Counted from the stretch's first letter, positions 25,891 to 34,705 are shown. The stretch is DNA of 64,000 bases from Streptomyces albospinus (GCF_014648695.1 NZ_BMRP01000014.1:1-64000), one strand, 5' to 3'. Program-made: numbers and translations. The notes: a model not told the origin generated them from the sequence alone.

Positions 25891-25931
25891 AAGAGCCCCC
25901 GACCGCGCCTCGGGGCGTTCGGGAGGCTCTT
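25891..25931. terminator. Bidirectional terminator hairpin
   Basis: AAGAGCC-CCCGA (25891-25902) pairs with TCGGG-A-GGCTCTT (25919-25931) with one bulged base. It stands between two convergent genes, and a TTTG run follows on the plus strand. Confidence 0.75.
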
Positions 25932-25953
25932 TGCTGTTGCCGTTGGCTTGGGC

Positions 25954-26157
25954 TCAGGCGGACGTCTCTGCGTCGCCTATCAGCGCCTTCACGAACGAAA
26001 TCCATGCGGAGGGGCCGAAGGAGAGGTGAGGGCGGGCCGGGCTCTTGCTGTCGCGTAGGGCGCGGCCACCGTCAGTGGTGTGCGCGACCTCTACGCAGTC
26101 GCCCGACTGGGCCGAGTAGGACGACTTGCGAAACGGGCTCACGGTCTCAGCCTTCAC
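25954..26157 (-). CDS. DUF397 protein, partner of the XRE gene at 26154
   Basis: A 67-aa protein with the DUF397 pattern: FRKSSYSAQSGDCVEVAHTT, ALRDSKSPARPHLSF, and a closing WISFVKALIGD. Its ATG overlaps the TGA of the XRE gene (ATGA). Together they form a second complete XRE-DUF397 pair in the window, on the opposite strand to the first. Confidence 0.9.
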   Translation of the reverse strand: MKAETVSPFRKSSYSAQSGDCVEVAHTTDGGRALRDSKSPARPHLSFGPSAWISFVKALIGDAETSA

Positions 26158-27032
26158 GGTCCCTCTTCCCTGTGCTGCGTGCCGACTTCGAGCAGCCGGC
26201 GGATGTACTCGGCGCTCCTGTCCGGTGACAGGGCCGCCGAGCGAAGCTGGTCGAACACCTTGACGTAGTGTGCGAGATCCTCCGGAGCTTCCACAACGTT
26301 GGTGTTCGCCGGGTTCTCCAGAGTTACCGCTTCCACGTTCGCTTCCACCCCGAATGAGAAGGCTACGAAGGGGGCCGACATGCCGGCAGTCAGGTTCGCT
26401 GCCAGAGGGAGGAGCTGGACGGTGACATTCCGGCGTTCTCCTACGTCGAGCAGATGGGCCAACTGGCCGCTCCAGACACCTGGTTCGCAGTTCAGTGCGG
26501 TGAGGGCAGGTTCCCAGATGATCGCGGTGAAGTGTGCGCCGCCCTCGCCGATCCGGCGTTGCCGCTCCTGCCGGAGCTTCACCAGCTCAACAGCTCTTTT
26601 CGGCGCGATAAGTCTGGGCCCTATGGTGATGACGGCTTCCGTGTAGTCGGGGGTCTGGAGCAGGCCGGGTACCAGCACCGGCCCCCAGGAGCGGATGCAC
26701 GTCGCCTCGCTTTCGAGGGCGATGTGATCGGCGTAACCAGGCTGCACCGCCTCCTGATAGTCGATCCACCAGCCTCGTTCATTGCTCCTCCGGGCCCACT
26801 CCAACAGCCTGGACCGCTCGTCCGCATCCTCCACTCCGTAGCGATCCAACAGCGTCCGGACCTCCAAGGCGGATGCGGAGGTCTGCCCGCTCTCCAGGCG
26901 GCTGATCTTGGAGACGGACTTCATGATGGCGTCGGCGCCGTCGGTCTGATCCAAGCCGGCGGCCTCGCGATGACGCTTCAGAGCGTTGCCGAGCCTGCGG
27001 CTGCGGACAGTCGGCTTTCCACCTGCGGGCAT
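26154..27032 (-). CDS. XRE regulator with DUF5753 domain
   Basis: A 292-aa regulator. The helix-turn-helix covers about residues 10-70 (RRLGNALKRHREAAGLDQTD, SVSKISRLESGQTSASALEV). DUF5753 covers about 105-285 (GPVLVPGLLQTPDYTEAVI, FTAIIWEPALTALNCEPG, HYVKVFDQLRSAALSPDRSA). The ATG at 27032 has a very good AAAGGAGGGG; an ATG further upstream lacks one. The DUF397 partner is coupled downstream. A clear TTGCGAT-type operator lies in the divergent region at 27110-27149, probably its own binding site. Confidence 0.92.
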   Translation of the reverse strand: MPAGGKPTVRSRRLGNALKRHREAAGLDQTDGADAIMKSVSKISRLESGQTSASALEVRTLLDRYGVEDADERSRLLEWARRSNERGWWIDYQEAVQPGYADHIALESEATCIRSWGPVLVPGLLQTPDYTEAVITIGPRLIAPKRAVELVKLRQERQRRIGEGGAHFTAIIWEPALTALNCEPGVWSGQLAHLLDVGERRNVTVQLLPLAANLTAGMSAPFVAFSFGVEANVEAVTLENPANTNVVEAPEDLAHYVKVFDQLRSAALSPDRSAEYIRRLLEVGTQHREEGP

Positions 27033-27109
27033 GACCCCTCCTTTCAACGGCCGCCTCAGTCTGCCGCGTTGAGGTGATGCCGAGCCACTCTGGTCGGTCA
27101 CGCAGCGCA

Positions 27110-27149
27110 ATCGCAAGTTTGCGATAGGGGCACTTGCGATGGATCGCGG
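27110..27149. promoter_or_regulatory. Double operator for the divergent XRE regulator
   Basis: Site A is a perfect inverted repeat, ATCGCAA (27110-27116) / TTGCGAT (27119-27125). Site B is TTGCGAT (27134-27140) / ATCGCGG (27143-27149), an imperfect copy. The sites are 24 bases apart, about two helical turns. Both lie upstream of the XRE gene and of the operon starting at 27241, so they could control both. Confidence 0.7.
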
Positions 27150-27240
27150 ACCCCCCTACGGTGAGCTGCATCACATAATGCGCACGCTGTGGTGCGCTGT
27201 GTGATTTTGACGCTCCGTCATGCGCACCAAGGGGATAGCC

Positions 27241-27708
27241 ATGTCCGCACGCGCCCGGCCCGTAGCAACCCGACTCGCCCCCGCCGTCCCACCTGCCGTC
27301 GCCTACCGCGTACCGAGCGAGCCCCGCAGCTCCGGATGGGCTCGCGGGGAGTTGCGCCGGCAGCTCCGCCGGTGGCGGGTGCCGGGCGAAGTCGCCTGGG
27401 CCGCCGAGCTGTTGGCGTCCGAGCTGGTCGCCAACGCGGTGCGGGCGCAGGCGGCGGGCGGCGGGTGGGTCGGAATCCGGTTTGCGCTGTCGGGCGGGGT
27501 CGGGCGGCTGCGGCTGGAGGTGCGGGATGCCAGTGGTGAGCAACCCGTGGTGAACGACGACGTGGAGGAGGACGCGGAATGTGGGCGTGGGTTGGTGCTC
27601 GTGGACGCCTTGGCAAGGTGCTGGGGCGTGGAAGCGGACGGCACCGGAAAGGTCGTGTGGGCGGAGTTGGCGGTGCCGGGGGCGGCGTGCGGTATCGCGC
27701 GGAGGTGA
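27241..27708 (+). CDS. RsbW-like ATP-binding protein (HATPase_c)
   Basis: A 155-aa single-domain histidine-kinase-like ATPase of the anti-sigma/RsbW group that is numerous in streptomycetes. The N-box (AAELLASELVANAVRAQAAG) and G-box (CGRGLVLVDALARCWGV) are present, but there is no dimerisation or phospho-acceptor region. It probably phosphorylates or binds a partner switch protein. The ATG at 27241 has AAGGGGA upstream. It heads a three-gene operon with two unknown small proteins joined by GTGA overlaps, and starts next to the double XRE operator. Confidence 0.85.
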   Translation: MSARARPVATRLAPAVPPAVAYRVPSEPRSSGWARGELRRQLRRWRVPGEVAWAAELLASELVANAVRAQAAGGGWVGIRFALSGGVGRLRLEVRDASGEQPVVNDDVEEDAECGRGLVLVDALARCWGVEADGTGKVVWAELAVPGAACGIARR

Positions 27709-27998
27709 CGGTGCGGTGTCCGGACGGGGTGTCGATCGAGCTGGGCGGGCTGGCGTCGTCCTCGCCTCGGCGGGCTGTGGGATGGGTGCGGCGGCGGGCG
27801 GTGCACATGGCGCAGCAGTTAGGGGCGCCGTACGAGGGCGGGGTACGCGCCTGGCTGGACGGTGCGGGGGAGTTCGGCGGCGCGGTGCATGCGCTGGCCG
27901 GCGGAAGTTCCCTGTCGCTGACGGTCGTTGATGCGGAGGGGTGCGCGTATGCGCTGGTGGCGCGGCCGGTCTCCGCGTCTCTGGAGATGGCGGCGTGA
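27705..27998 (+). CDS. Small unknown protein in the ATPase operon, with a TTA codon
   Basis: A 97-aa protein that I do not recognise. It begins with a beta-like stretch (VRCPDGVSIELGG), has a helix with RRAVGWVRRRAVHMAQQL, and ends ALVARPVSASLEMAA. The GTG overlaps the ATPase stop (GTGA); a second GTG six bases on is also possible. One Leu codon is TTA (27819-27821), a bldA mark. The chain of overlaps suggests that it acts with the ATPase. Confidence 0.65.
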   Translation: MTVRCPDGVSIELGGLASSSPRRAVGWVRRRAVHMAQQLGAPYEGGVRAWLDGAGEFGGAVHALAGGSSLSLTVVDAEGCAYALVARPVSASLEMAA

Positions 27999-28375
27999 CG
28001 CGGGGACCGGGGACACCGGGGATCTGGTGTGAGCGGGTGGTGTACGGGTCGCTGGACGCGGACGTCGTCGTCTCATGGGTGACGCTCGCCGTGGACAGCC
28101 CGGCGCAGGCGGCGCGGGCGAGCGGTGCGGATGCGCGGAGGATGGCCGGTGGGCTGTCCGGGCGGGCGCGGCGGCGGGTGCTGTCCGGGGTGGACGGCGG
28201 CGGGCGCGTAGGGGCTGTTGCCGCGTTGCACCGGGGGGAGCCGTGTGGGCTGGCGTTGGAATGCGGTGGGGTGTGGGCGGAGTGGTCGGCGCGGCCGGTG
28301 GTCTTTCTGTCGGTGGAGGGGCGTGCGGGGGCGCGTTGCCCGGTGCTCGCAGGGGAGGCGGTCGGATTCGTGTGA
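27995..28375 (+). CDS. Small unknown protein, third gene of the ATPase operon
   Basis: A 126-aa protein of unknown family starting at a GTG that overlaps the previous stop (GTGA). It contains VVYGSLDADVVVSWVTLAVD and a Gly/Arg-rich helix (MAGGLSGRARRRVLSGVDGG), then a Cys pair region (CGLALECGGVWAEW). No signal peptide or membrane segment is visible. The tight overlaps support a three-protein module. Confidence 0.62.
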   Translation: MTRGPGTPGIWCERVVYGSLDADVVVSWVTLAVDSPAQAARASGADARRMAGGLSGRARRRVLSGVDGGGRVGAVAALHRGEPCGLALECGGVWAEWSARPVVFLSVEGRAGARCPVLAGEAVGFV

Positions 28376-28458
28376 GGGCGGCGGTCCGCCGCCGGACCGC
28401 ACGGCTAGCATCGGTCGTGGGGTCGATCCGGCACTGTCCGAATGGGCGAGGCAACGAG

Positions 28459-28520
28459 CGAGCAAGACACCGAGCAAGGCGACGAACGCGCAAGGCAACC
28501 CGTAAGACAACGAGCAAGGC
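28459..28520 (+). repeat. Irregular CGAGCAAG repeats before the PucR gene
   Basis: CGAGCAAG(G) occurs at 28459, 28471 and 28511, with a variant CGCGCAAGG at 28487. The spacings 12, 16 and 24 are irregular. The tract is less GC-rich than its surroundings and lies directly before the start codon at 28528. Confidence 0.5.
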
Positions 28521-28527
28521 ACCGACC

Positions 28528-30165
28528 ATGGATGCAGATTCCGCGGCTGCGGGCACTCCGAACGGTGAGGGGATCAGTCTGCGCCAGCTGCTGATGGCGC
28601 TGGGGGAGCCGCTGGTGACGTTGCAGGCGGCGCCGGTGGGGCTGGATGTGGTGATCCGGAGTGTGGCGCTGCTGGATCCGGAGGATCCGGCGGTGGCGCG
28701 GGCCGGGGAGCTGGTGCTGGCCATCGGGGCGCGCGGGCGGGCGGCGTTTCCGGCGCTGCGGGCCGGGGGCCGGGACGGGGCCGCGGCGGTGGCGGTGAAG
28801 CTGGACACGCCGGAGCAGGCGGCGGCGCTGCGGGAGACCGCCGTCGAGGCGGGGGTGGCGCTGCTGTCCGTACGGGGCGATGCGCGCTGGGACCAGGTGG
28901 ACGCGCTGGCGCGGGCGGCGCTGGAGGATGTGGCGTCGGGGCGCAACGGGGAGGGCGGGGAAGAGGGGGACCTGTTCGCGCTGGCGCAGACGACGGCGGT
29001 GCTGACCGGGGGGATCGTCAGCATCGAGGACGTGGCGAACCGGGTGCTGGCCTACTCCCGGTCGGCCGATTCCGAGGAGGTCGACGATCTGCGGCGGCTG
29101 TCCATTCTGGGGTGGCAGGGGCCGGAGCCGTATCTCGCGCGGCTGCGGAAGTGGGGCGTGTTCCAGCGGCTGCGGGCTTCCGACGACGTGATCCAGATCG
29201 AGAGCCATCCCGAGCTGGGCATCCGGCGGCGGCTGGCGGTGGCCATCCGGGCCGGCGAGCGGCAGCTGGGGACGATCTGGGTGCAGGAGGGGTCGGCGCC
29301 GCTGAGCGAGCGGGCGGAGCAGGCGCTGACCGGGGCGGCGCGGGTGGCGGCGCTGCACCTGGTGCGGCGCCGGCGGGAGCTGTCCGCGGATGTGACGCTG
29401 ACCCGGACGCTGTCGGCGGGGCTGCTGGACGGGAGCACGGGGCCGCAGCCGCTGGCGGCGCAGGTGGGGCTGGACGTGGCGCGGCCGGCCGTGGTGCTGG
29501 GGTTCTCGTACGGGGCTGCCGGGGCGCCCGAGTCGGAGCTGACCCGGGCCGAGGTCGGCAACCTGATCTCGGTGCACACCGCGGCGCGGCACCGCAGCGC
29601 CCTGGTCACCCAGGCCGAAGGGCGGATCTATGTGCTGCTGCCGCAGCTGCCGCGGAGCATCGACGTCGGGACGCTGCGCGGGTGGGGGCAGGAGATCGCC
29701 GATGCGGCGCGGCGCCATCTGGGGCTGGAGCTGCGCGGGTCGGTGGGCCGCGTCGTACCGGGGCTGGGCGAGGTGCCGGAGTCGCGGCGGGAGGCGGACC
29801 GGATCCTGGACGCGATGGTGAGCGCGGGGGTCGGCACCACCGTCGCGGCGCTGCCGGACATCCAGGCCGAGGTGCTGGTGAGCGAGGTGCTGGGGCTGGT
29901 CTCCGCGCATCCGGACCTGCGGGATCCGCGGTTGAGCGCGCTGCTGGCGCACGACCGGCGGCACCAGGGGCGGTTGGCGGAATCGGTCCTGGCGTATCTG
30001 AACGCGTTCGGGGACGTGCGGGCGGCGGCCGAGCATCTGCATGTGCACCCGAACACGCTGCGGTACCGCATCCGGCGGGCGGAGGCGCTGACCGGAATCG
30101 ATCTGAGCCGGCCGGATCAGCGGCTGCTGGCGATGCTCCAGCTGCGGCTGCCGGGGGAGGGGTGA
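28528..30165 (+). CDS. PucR/CdaR-type transcriptional regulator
   Basis: A 545-aa regulator. An N-terminal PucR-like domain (residues ~15-135) is followed by a GAF-like middle (about 150-290) and a degenerate GGDEF-type segment (about 310-430). A C-terminal PucR helix-turn-helix spans about 465-540: LAESVLAYLNAFGDVRAAAE, LHVHPNTLRYRIRRAEALTG, LSRPDQRLLAML. Such proteins activate catabolic or developmental genes in response to small metabolites. The ATG at 28528 lacks a strong ribosome site and follows a repeat tract, so the start is not secure. It stands alone before the phosphatase gene. Confidence 0.88.
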   Translation: MDADSAAAGTPNGEGISLRQLLMALGEPLVTLQAAPVGLDVVIRSVALLDPEDPAVARAGELVLAIGARGRAAFPALRAGGRDGAAAVAVKLDTPEQAAALRETAVEAGVALLSVRGDARWDQVDALARAALEDVASGRNGEGGEEGDLFALAQTTAVLTGGIVSIEDVANRVLAYSRSADSEEVDDLRRLSILGWQGPEPYLARLRKWGVFQRLRASDDVIQIESHPELGIRRRLAVAIRAGERQLGTIWVQEGSAPLSERAEQALTGAARVAALHLVRRRRELSADVTLTRTLSAGLLDGSTGPQPLAAQVGLDVARPAVVLGFSYGAAGAPESELTRAEVGNLISVHTAARHRSALVTQAEGRIYVLLPQLPRSIDVGTLRGWGQEIADAARRHLGLELRGSVGRVVPGLGEVPESRREADRILDAMVSAGVGTTVAALPDIQAEVLVSEVLGLVSAHPDLRDPRLSALLAHDRRHQGRLAESVLAYLNAFGDVRAAAEHLHVHPNTLRYRIRRAEALTGIDLSRPDQRLLAMLQLRLPGEG

Positions 30166-30308
30166 ACGGTGTCGTTCAGCGGTGCCGGGTGACCGCCCGT
30201 ACGCCCTGCTCCGCGCCCGTACGCCCCGGCTCGAAGGCGCCGATTCTCCTAGAATGAGCATGGTGTTTGCGCCACTGGGGCAACGGTCTGCAACGGGCTG
30301 GCGATGAG

Positions 30309-32873
30309 ATGACCTCGGAGACGGACCGGCCGGAGCGGCCGGGCGACGGGGCGGGCGACGGTGCGGGCCGGGCGGCCTGCGACATAGCCGCGGCGGCCAC
30401 CGCCGAACTGGACGGCCGGGGGACGGTGGTCTCCTGGACGCGGGCGGCGGAGCGGCTGCTGGGGTATCCCGCGGGCGAGGTGCTGGGGCGCGGCGCGGTG
30501 GAGCTGCTGGCCGTACGGGGCGATGCGGAGCGGGCGGCGGCGGTGGCCCGGTGGTGCCGGGCGGGGGACGGCTGGAGCGGGTCGGTGGCGGTGCGTCACC
30601 GGGACGGCCGCGCGGTGCAGCTGGCGGTGCAGGTGTCCCGGGTGGTCGGCAGCGCGGATGACGGCGACGAGAAGGGACAGCGCGCAGCGGTTCGTGCCCG
30701 GGCGGTGGCGGGCGGCGAGCGGTGGTCGGTGCTGGCGCTGGAGGAGCGGCGGGTGCCCGGGGGCGCGGTGAGCCAGCTGATGCTGGAGCCGTTCCTGGCG
30801 CAGGCGCCGGTCGGGATGGCCGTCCTGGACACCGAGCTGCGCTACGTCTGGGTCAACGACGTACTGGAGCGGCTGATACCGCTGGAGCGGCGGCTGGGGC
30901 GGACGGTCGGGGAGGTGCTGCCGGCGGAGGAGGCGGCGGCGTTCGACGAGCGGATGACGCGGGTGCTGGCGACCGGGGTGCCGGTGATGGACTACGAGTT
31001 CCGCAGCCCCACCTACGCGGATCCGACGCAGGAGCGCGCGTATTCCGTGTCGTTCTTCCGGCTGGCCGGCCCGCACAGCCGCAAGGTCGGGATCTGGTAC
31101 ATGGTCATCGACGTCACCGAGCGCTGGCGGGCCCAGGAGCGGCTGGCGCTGCTGAACGACGCCAGCGCCCGGATCGGCAGCACGCTGGACGTGACGCGGA
31201 CCGCGCAGGAGCTGGCCGATACGGCGGTGCCGGCGCTGGCCGACTTCGCCGCCGTCGATCTGCTGGACTCGGTGCTCCGCGGCGAGGAGCCGGTGCCGGG
31301 GCCGGTCGACAGCACGCCGACGATGCGGCGGTCGGGGCAGCGGTCGGTCCGCGAGGGGTGCCCGGAGGCGGGGCCGGCGGTGGGGGAGGCGGTGCAGCGG
31401 GCGCCCTCGTCGGCGGTGGCGCGCTGTCTGCTGTCGGGGGAGTCGGTGGTGGAGCCGCAGCTGGCCGCGGGCAGCTCCTGGGTGACCGAGGACCCGCAAC
31501 GGGCCGATGTCGTAAGGGAGTTCGGGTTCCGGTCGATGATGGTGGCGCCGGTGCGGGCCCGGGGCATCACGCTGGGCGCGGCGACCTTCGTACGGTCCCG
31601 GCGGCTGGGGCCGTTCGCGGCGGACGACGTCCGGCTCGCCGAGGAGCTGGTGGCGCGGGCCGCCGTGTGCATCGACAACGCCCGGCGGTTCACCCGGGAG
31701 CGCACCGCGGCCCGGATGATGCAGCGCAATCTGCTGCCGCACGCGCTGGCCGGCGGCTCCGCGCTGGACGTGGCGTCGTGGTACTACCCGGCGGACGCGC
31801 CGACCGGGGTGGGCGGCGACTGGTTCGACGTCATCCCGCTGTCGGGGGCGCGGGTCGCGCTGGTCGTCGGGGACGTGGTCGGGCACGGTATCGACGCCGC
31901 GGCCACGATGGGACGGCTGCGGACCGCCGTGCGGACGCTGGCCAACCTGGACCTGCCGCCCGATGAACTGCTGGCCCGGCTGGACGACTTGGTCATCGGA
32001 CTCATGGAGACCCGGCGCGACGGAGGTCCGGCGGCCGTCGGGGGCGAACCCACCCCGGCCACCCCCATGGGGTTCATGGGCGCCACCTGCCTCTACGCCG
32101 TCTACGACCCGGTCAGCAGGCTCTGCACGATGGCCCGCGCCGGCCATCTGCCGCCCGCGGTCGTCGCGCCCGACGGCACCGTCGCGTTTCCGGACCTGCC
32201 CGCCGGACCGCCGCTCGGGCTGGGCGCGATGCCCTTCGAACCGGCCGAACTGGAGCTGGCCGAGGGCAGTTTGCTGGCGCTCTACACCAACGGCCTGGTG
32301 GAGACCGGCGATCGGGACATCGGGCTCGGGATGTCCCGGCTGAGCCGGGCCCTCGCGGTGCCCGGGACGACGCTGGAGGAGATCGGCGAGAACGCCGTGG
32401 CGGCACTGCTGACCGGGCCGCCGCCCGACGACGCCGCGCTGCTGCTGGCCCGTACGCACGCCCTCGGCACGGGCCAGGTCGCCTCGTGGGATCTGCCCAC
32501 CGACCCCGCGGTGGTCGCCCGGGCCCGCGCGCTGGCCGGGCGGCAGCTGTCGGCGTGGCGGATGGAGCCGCTGCTGTTCACCACCGAGCTGGTGGTGAGC
32601 GAGCTGGTGACCAACGCCATCCGGCACGGCAGCGGGCCGATCACGCTGCGGCTGATCCGCCAGGACGCGGCCCTGATATGCGAGGTGTTCGACACCGGGA
32701 GCACCGCGCCGCATCTGCGGCACGCCCGGACCACGGACGAGGGCGGGCGCGGGCTGCTGATCGTCGCGCAGCTGACCCGGCGCTGGGGGACGCGGTACAC
32801 GGCGAACGGGAAGATCATCTGGGCGGAGCAGGGGCACCGGGACGCCCCGGCGGACGCGGCCGTCGTGGCGTGA
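30309..32873 (+). CDS. Soluble PAS-GAF-SpoIIE phosphatase-HATPase protein
   Basis: An 854-aa cytoplasmic signalling protein that probably dephosphorylates and rephosphorylates an anti-sigma antagonist. Domains in order: PAS (~30-145), second PAS (~160-275, FLAQAPVGMAVLDTELRYVW), GAF (~285-460), SpoIIE/PP2C phosphatase (~470-700) with the metal motifs GGDWFDVIPL (near 502) and VVGDVVGHG, then an RsbW-like ATPase (~715-845) with ELVVSELVTNAIRHGSG and EGGRGLLIVAQL. There is no membrane segment. The kinase-plus-phosphatase fusion is typical of actinomycetes. The start is uncertain (weak ribosome site). It is closely related to the membrane version at 37227. Confidence 0.9.
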   Translation: MTSETDRPERPGDGAGDGAGRAACDIAAAATAELDGRGTVVSWTRAAERLLGYPAGEVLGRGAVELLAVRGDAERAAAVARWCRAGDGWSGSVAVRHRDGRAVQLAVQVSRVVGSADDGDEKGQRAAVRARAVAGGERWSVLALEERRVPGGAVSQLMLEPFLAQAPVGMAVLDTELRYVWVNDVLERLIPLERRLGRTVGEVLPAEEAAAFDERMTRVLATGVPVMDYEFRSPTYADPTQERAYSVSFFRLAGPHSRKVGIWYMVIDVTERWRAQERLALLNDASARIGSTLDVTRTAQELADTAVPALADFAAVDLLDSVLRGEEPVPGPVDSTPTMRRSGQRSVREGCPEAGPAVGEAVQRAPSSAVARCLLSGESVVEPQLAAGSSWVTEDPQRADVVREFGFRSMMVAPVRARGITLGAATFVRSRRLGPFAADDVRLAEELVARAAVCIDNARRFTRERTAARMMQRNLLPHALAGGSALDVASWYYPADAPTGVGGDWFDVIPLSGARVALVVGDVVGHGIDAAATMGRLRTAVRTLANLDLPPDELLARLDDLVIGLMETRRDGGPAAVGGEPTPATPMGFMGATCLYAVYDPVSRLCTMARAGHLPPAVVAPDGTVAFPDLPAGPPLGLGAMPFEPAELELAEGSLLALYTNGLVETGDRDIGLGMSRLSRALAVPGTTLEEIGENAVAALLTGPPPDDAALLLARTHALGTGQVASWDLPTDPAVVARARALAGRQLSAWRMEPLLFTTELVVSELVTNAIRHGSGPITLRLIRQDAALICEVFDTGSTAPHLRHARTTDEGGRGLLIVAQLTRRWGTRYTANGKIIWAEQGHRDAPADAAVVA

Positions 32874-33184
32874 GGGCGCTTCGGGCGGCGCCGCCCGCCC
32901 GCGGTCCGGAGCCGCGCATTGGCCGGATGGACAGCCCTGGCGGCTGAGTTTGTCGGCCTGCACAAATACCTCGCCGCGCGGCGCCACATACGCTTGCGCA
33001 AATCCATTCCGGACGTGATGCGGCTCTCACCTCCCAAAAGGAGGCGGAGCACAAGCGCGGGACACGTGGCCACCGCACCGCGCGGAGCCAACGCCTGGAC
33101 CTCGCCGGCATCGGAAGACCGTGGCCCCGAATGCCGCTGTTCTCGCGCCTGGCATGCCCCTCAGACGACTTCATGGATGTCGAG
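32874..33184 (+). other. Leader region of the amino-acid permease
   Basis: 311 bases between two same-strand genes. An SD-like AAAAGGAGG (33036-33044) is preceded by its complement CCTCC (33030-33034), giving a small hairpin, and no start codon lies at the right distance. An open frame ends in ATGA across the permease start (stop 33186-33188), so a coupled leader peptide is possible. I see no gene that I can support. Confidence 0.4.
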
Positions 33185-34657
33185 ATGACCTCACCTCGCC
33201 CTGCCCCTGTGGCGTCCCCGCCCACCGACGGCACGCACGGCGGCCCGGCCGCACCGGACACCGGTGCGTCCCCGGGCCTCAAGTCCGGCCTCAAGAACCG
33301 CCACCTGTCCATGATCGCCGTCGGCGGGGTGATCGGCGCGGGCCTCTTCGTGGGCTCCGCGTCGGGTATCGCCGCTGCCGGCCCCGGCATCCTGCTGTCG
33401 TACGCCCTGGTGGGCATGCTGGTCGTCTTCGTGATGCGGATGCTCGGGGAGATGGCCGCGGCCAACCCGACCTCCGGGTCCTTCTCCGCGTACGCGGACC
33501 GGGCGCTGGGCCGCTGGGCCGGCTTCTCGATCGGCTGGCTGTACTGGTTCTTCTGGGTCGTGGTGCTCGCCGTCGAGGCGACCGCCGGCGCCGCGATCCT
33601 CACCAGCTGGGTCCCGGCCGTCCCCCAGTGGGCCTGGGCGCTGATCGTGATGGTCGTGCTGACCGTGTCGAACCTGGCCTCGGTCGCCTCGTTCGGTGAG
33701 TTCGAGTTCTGGTTCGCGGGCATCAAGGTCGTCGCCATCTGCGGCTTCATCGTGCTGGGCGCGCTGGCGCTCGCCGGTGTGCTGCCCGGCTCGGGCCACG
33801 CCTCGACCGGCTTCGGCAACCTCACCTCGCACGGCGGCTTCCTGCCGCACGGGCCGAGCGCGATCCTCACCGGCGTCCTGATGGTCGTCTTCTCGTTCAT
33901 GGGCAGCGAGATCGTCACCCTCGCCGCGGGCGAGTCCGAGGACCCGCGGCGGGCGGTCACCAAGGCCACCAAGAGCGTGATCTGGCGGGTCGCCGTCTTC
34001 TACCTCGGCTCGATCCTGGTCGTGGTCTCCGTCCTGCCGTGGAACGACCCGTCGATCGCCAAGAAGGGCTCGTACGTCGCGGCCCTGGACGCGATGGGCA
34101 TCCCGCACGCCGGCCAGTTCATGAACGTCATCGTGCTGACCGCGGTGCTCTCCTGCCTCAACTCCGGCCTCTACACGGCCTCCCGGATGGCGTTCTCGCT
34201 CGGGCAGCGGGGCGACGCCCCCCGGGCCTTCGCCGGGACGAACTCGCGCGGTGTCCCGCAGACGGCCATCCTGGCCTCGGTGGCCTTCGGCTTCCTCGCG
34301 GTGGGCTTCAACTACCTGTGGCCGACCACCGTCTTCCAGTTCCTGCTGAACTCGTCGGGCGCGGTCGCGCTCTTCGTCTGGCTCGTCATCTGCTTCTCGC
34401 AGCTGCGGATGCGCGGCATCATCCTGCGCGAGAACCCGGAGAAGCTGGTCGTGCGGATGTGGCTGTTCCCGTATCTGACCTGGGCGACGATCGCGATGAT
34501 CTCGTTCGTGCTGGCGTACATGCTCACCGACGGCAGCGCCGGCGGCGGACGCATCCAGGTGCTGCTGTCGCTGCTGCTCGCGGTGATCGTGGTCGGGATC
34601 TCGCTCGTACGGGACCGGCTGGGCGCCCGCTCGGACCGGGACGCCGTCGCCGGCTGA
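33185..34657 (+). CDS. Amino acid permease, APC superfamily (GABA/proline permease type)
   Basis: A 490-aa transporter with 12 hydrophobic segments. The family motif follows the polar N-terminal tail: LKNRHLSMIAVGGVIGAGLF, then LSYALVGMLVVFVMRMLGEM. Later blocks FSFMGSEIVTLAAGESEDP and LNSGLYTASRMAFSLGQRG are typical of the AAT family that includes GabP, AnsP and ProY. It should import amino acids with protons; the exact substrate cannot be read. The ATG at 33185 or an in-frame ATG at 33173 may be used. A strong terminator follows 11 bases after the stop. Confidence 0.93.
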   Translation: MTSPRPAPVASPPTDGTHGGPAAPDTGASPGLKSGLKNRHLSMIAVGGVIGAGLFVGSASGIAAAGPGILLSYALVGMLVVFVMRMLGEMAAANPTSGSFSAYADRALGRWAGFSIGWLYWFFWVVVLAVEATAGAAILTSWVPAVPQWAWALIVMVVLTVSNLASVASFGEFEFWFAGIKVVAICGFIVLGALALAGVLPGSGHASTGFGNLTSHGGFLPHGPSAILTGVLMVVFSFMGSEIVTLAAGESEDPRRAVTKATKSVIWRVAVFYLGSILVVVSVLPWNDPSIAKKGSYVAALDAMGIPHAGQFMNVIVLTAVLSCLNSGLYTASRMAFSLGQRGDAPRAFAGTNSRGVPQTAILASVAFGFLAVGFNYLWPTTVFQFLLNSSGAVALFVWLVICFSQLRMRGIILRENPEKLVVRMWLFPYLTWATIAMISFVLAYMLTDGSAGGGRIQVLLSLLLAVIVVGISLVRDRLGARSDRDAVAG

Positions 34658-34668
34658 CCGGCCCCCAT

Positions 34669-34705
34669 CCCGTCCCGGTGGAGCCCGCCGCACCACCGGG
34701 ACGGG
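34669..34705 (+). terminator. Strong terminator hairpin after the permease gene
   Basis: CCCGTCCCGGTGG (34669-34681) and CCACCGGGACGGG (34693-34705) form a perfect 13-base stem with an 11-base loop. It has no T-run, like many streptomycete terminators. Confidence 0.75.

Noticed and set aside
33030..33044. CCTCC-AAAA-GGAGG as a sequestered ribosome site
   Set aside because: No start codon lies within 5-12 bases, so it does not obviously control a gene; noted only as part of the leader.
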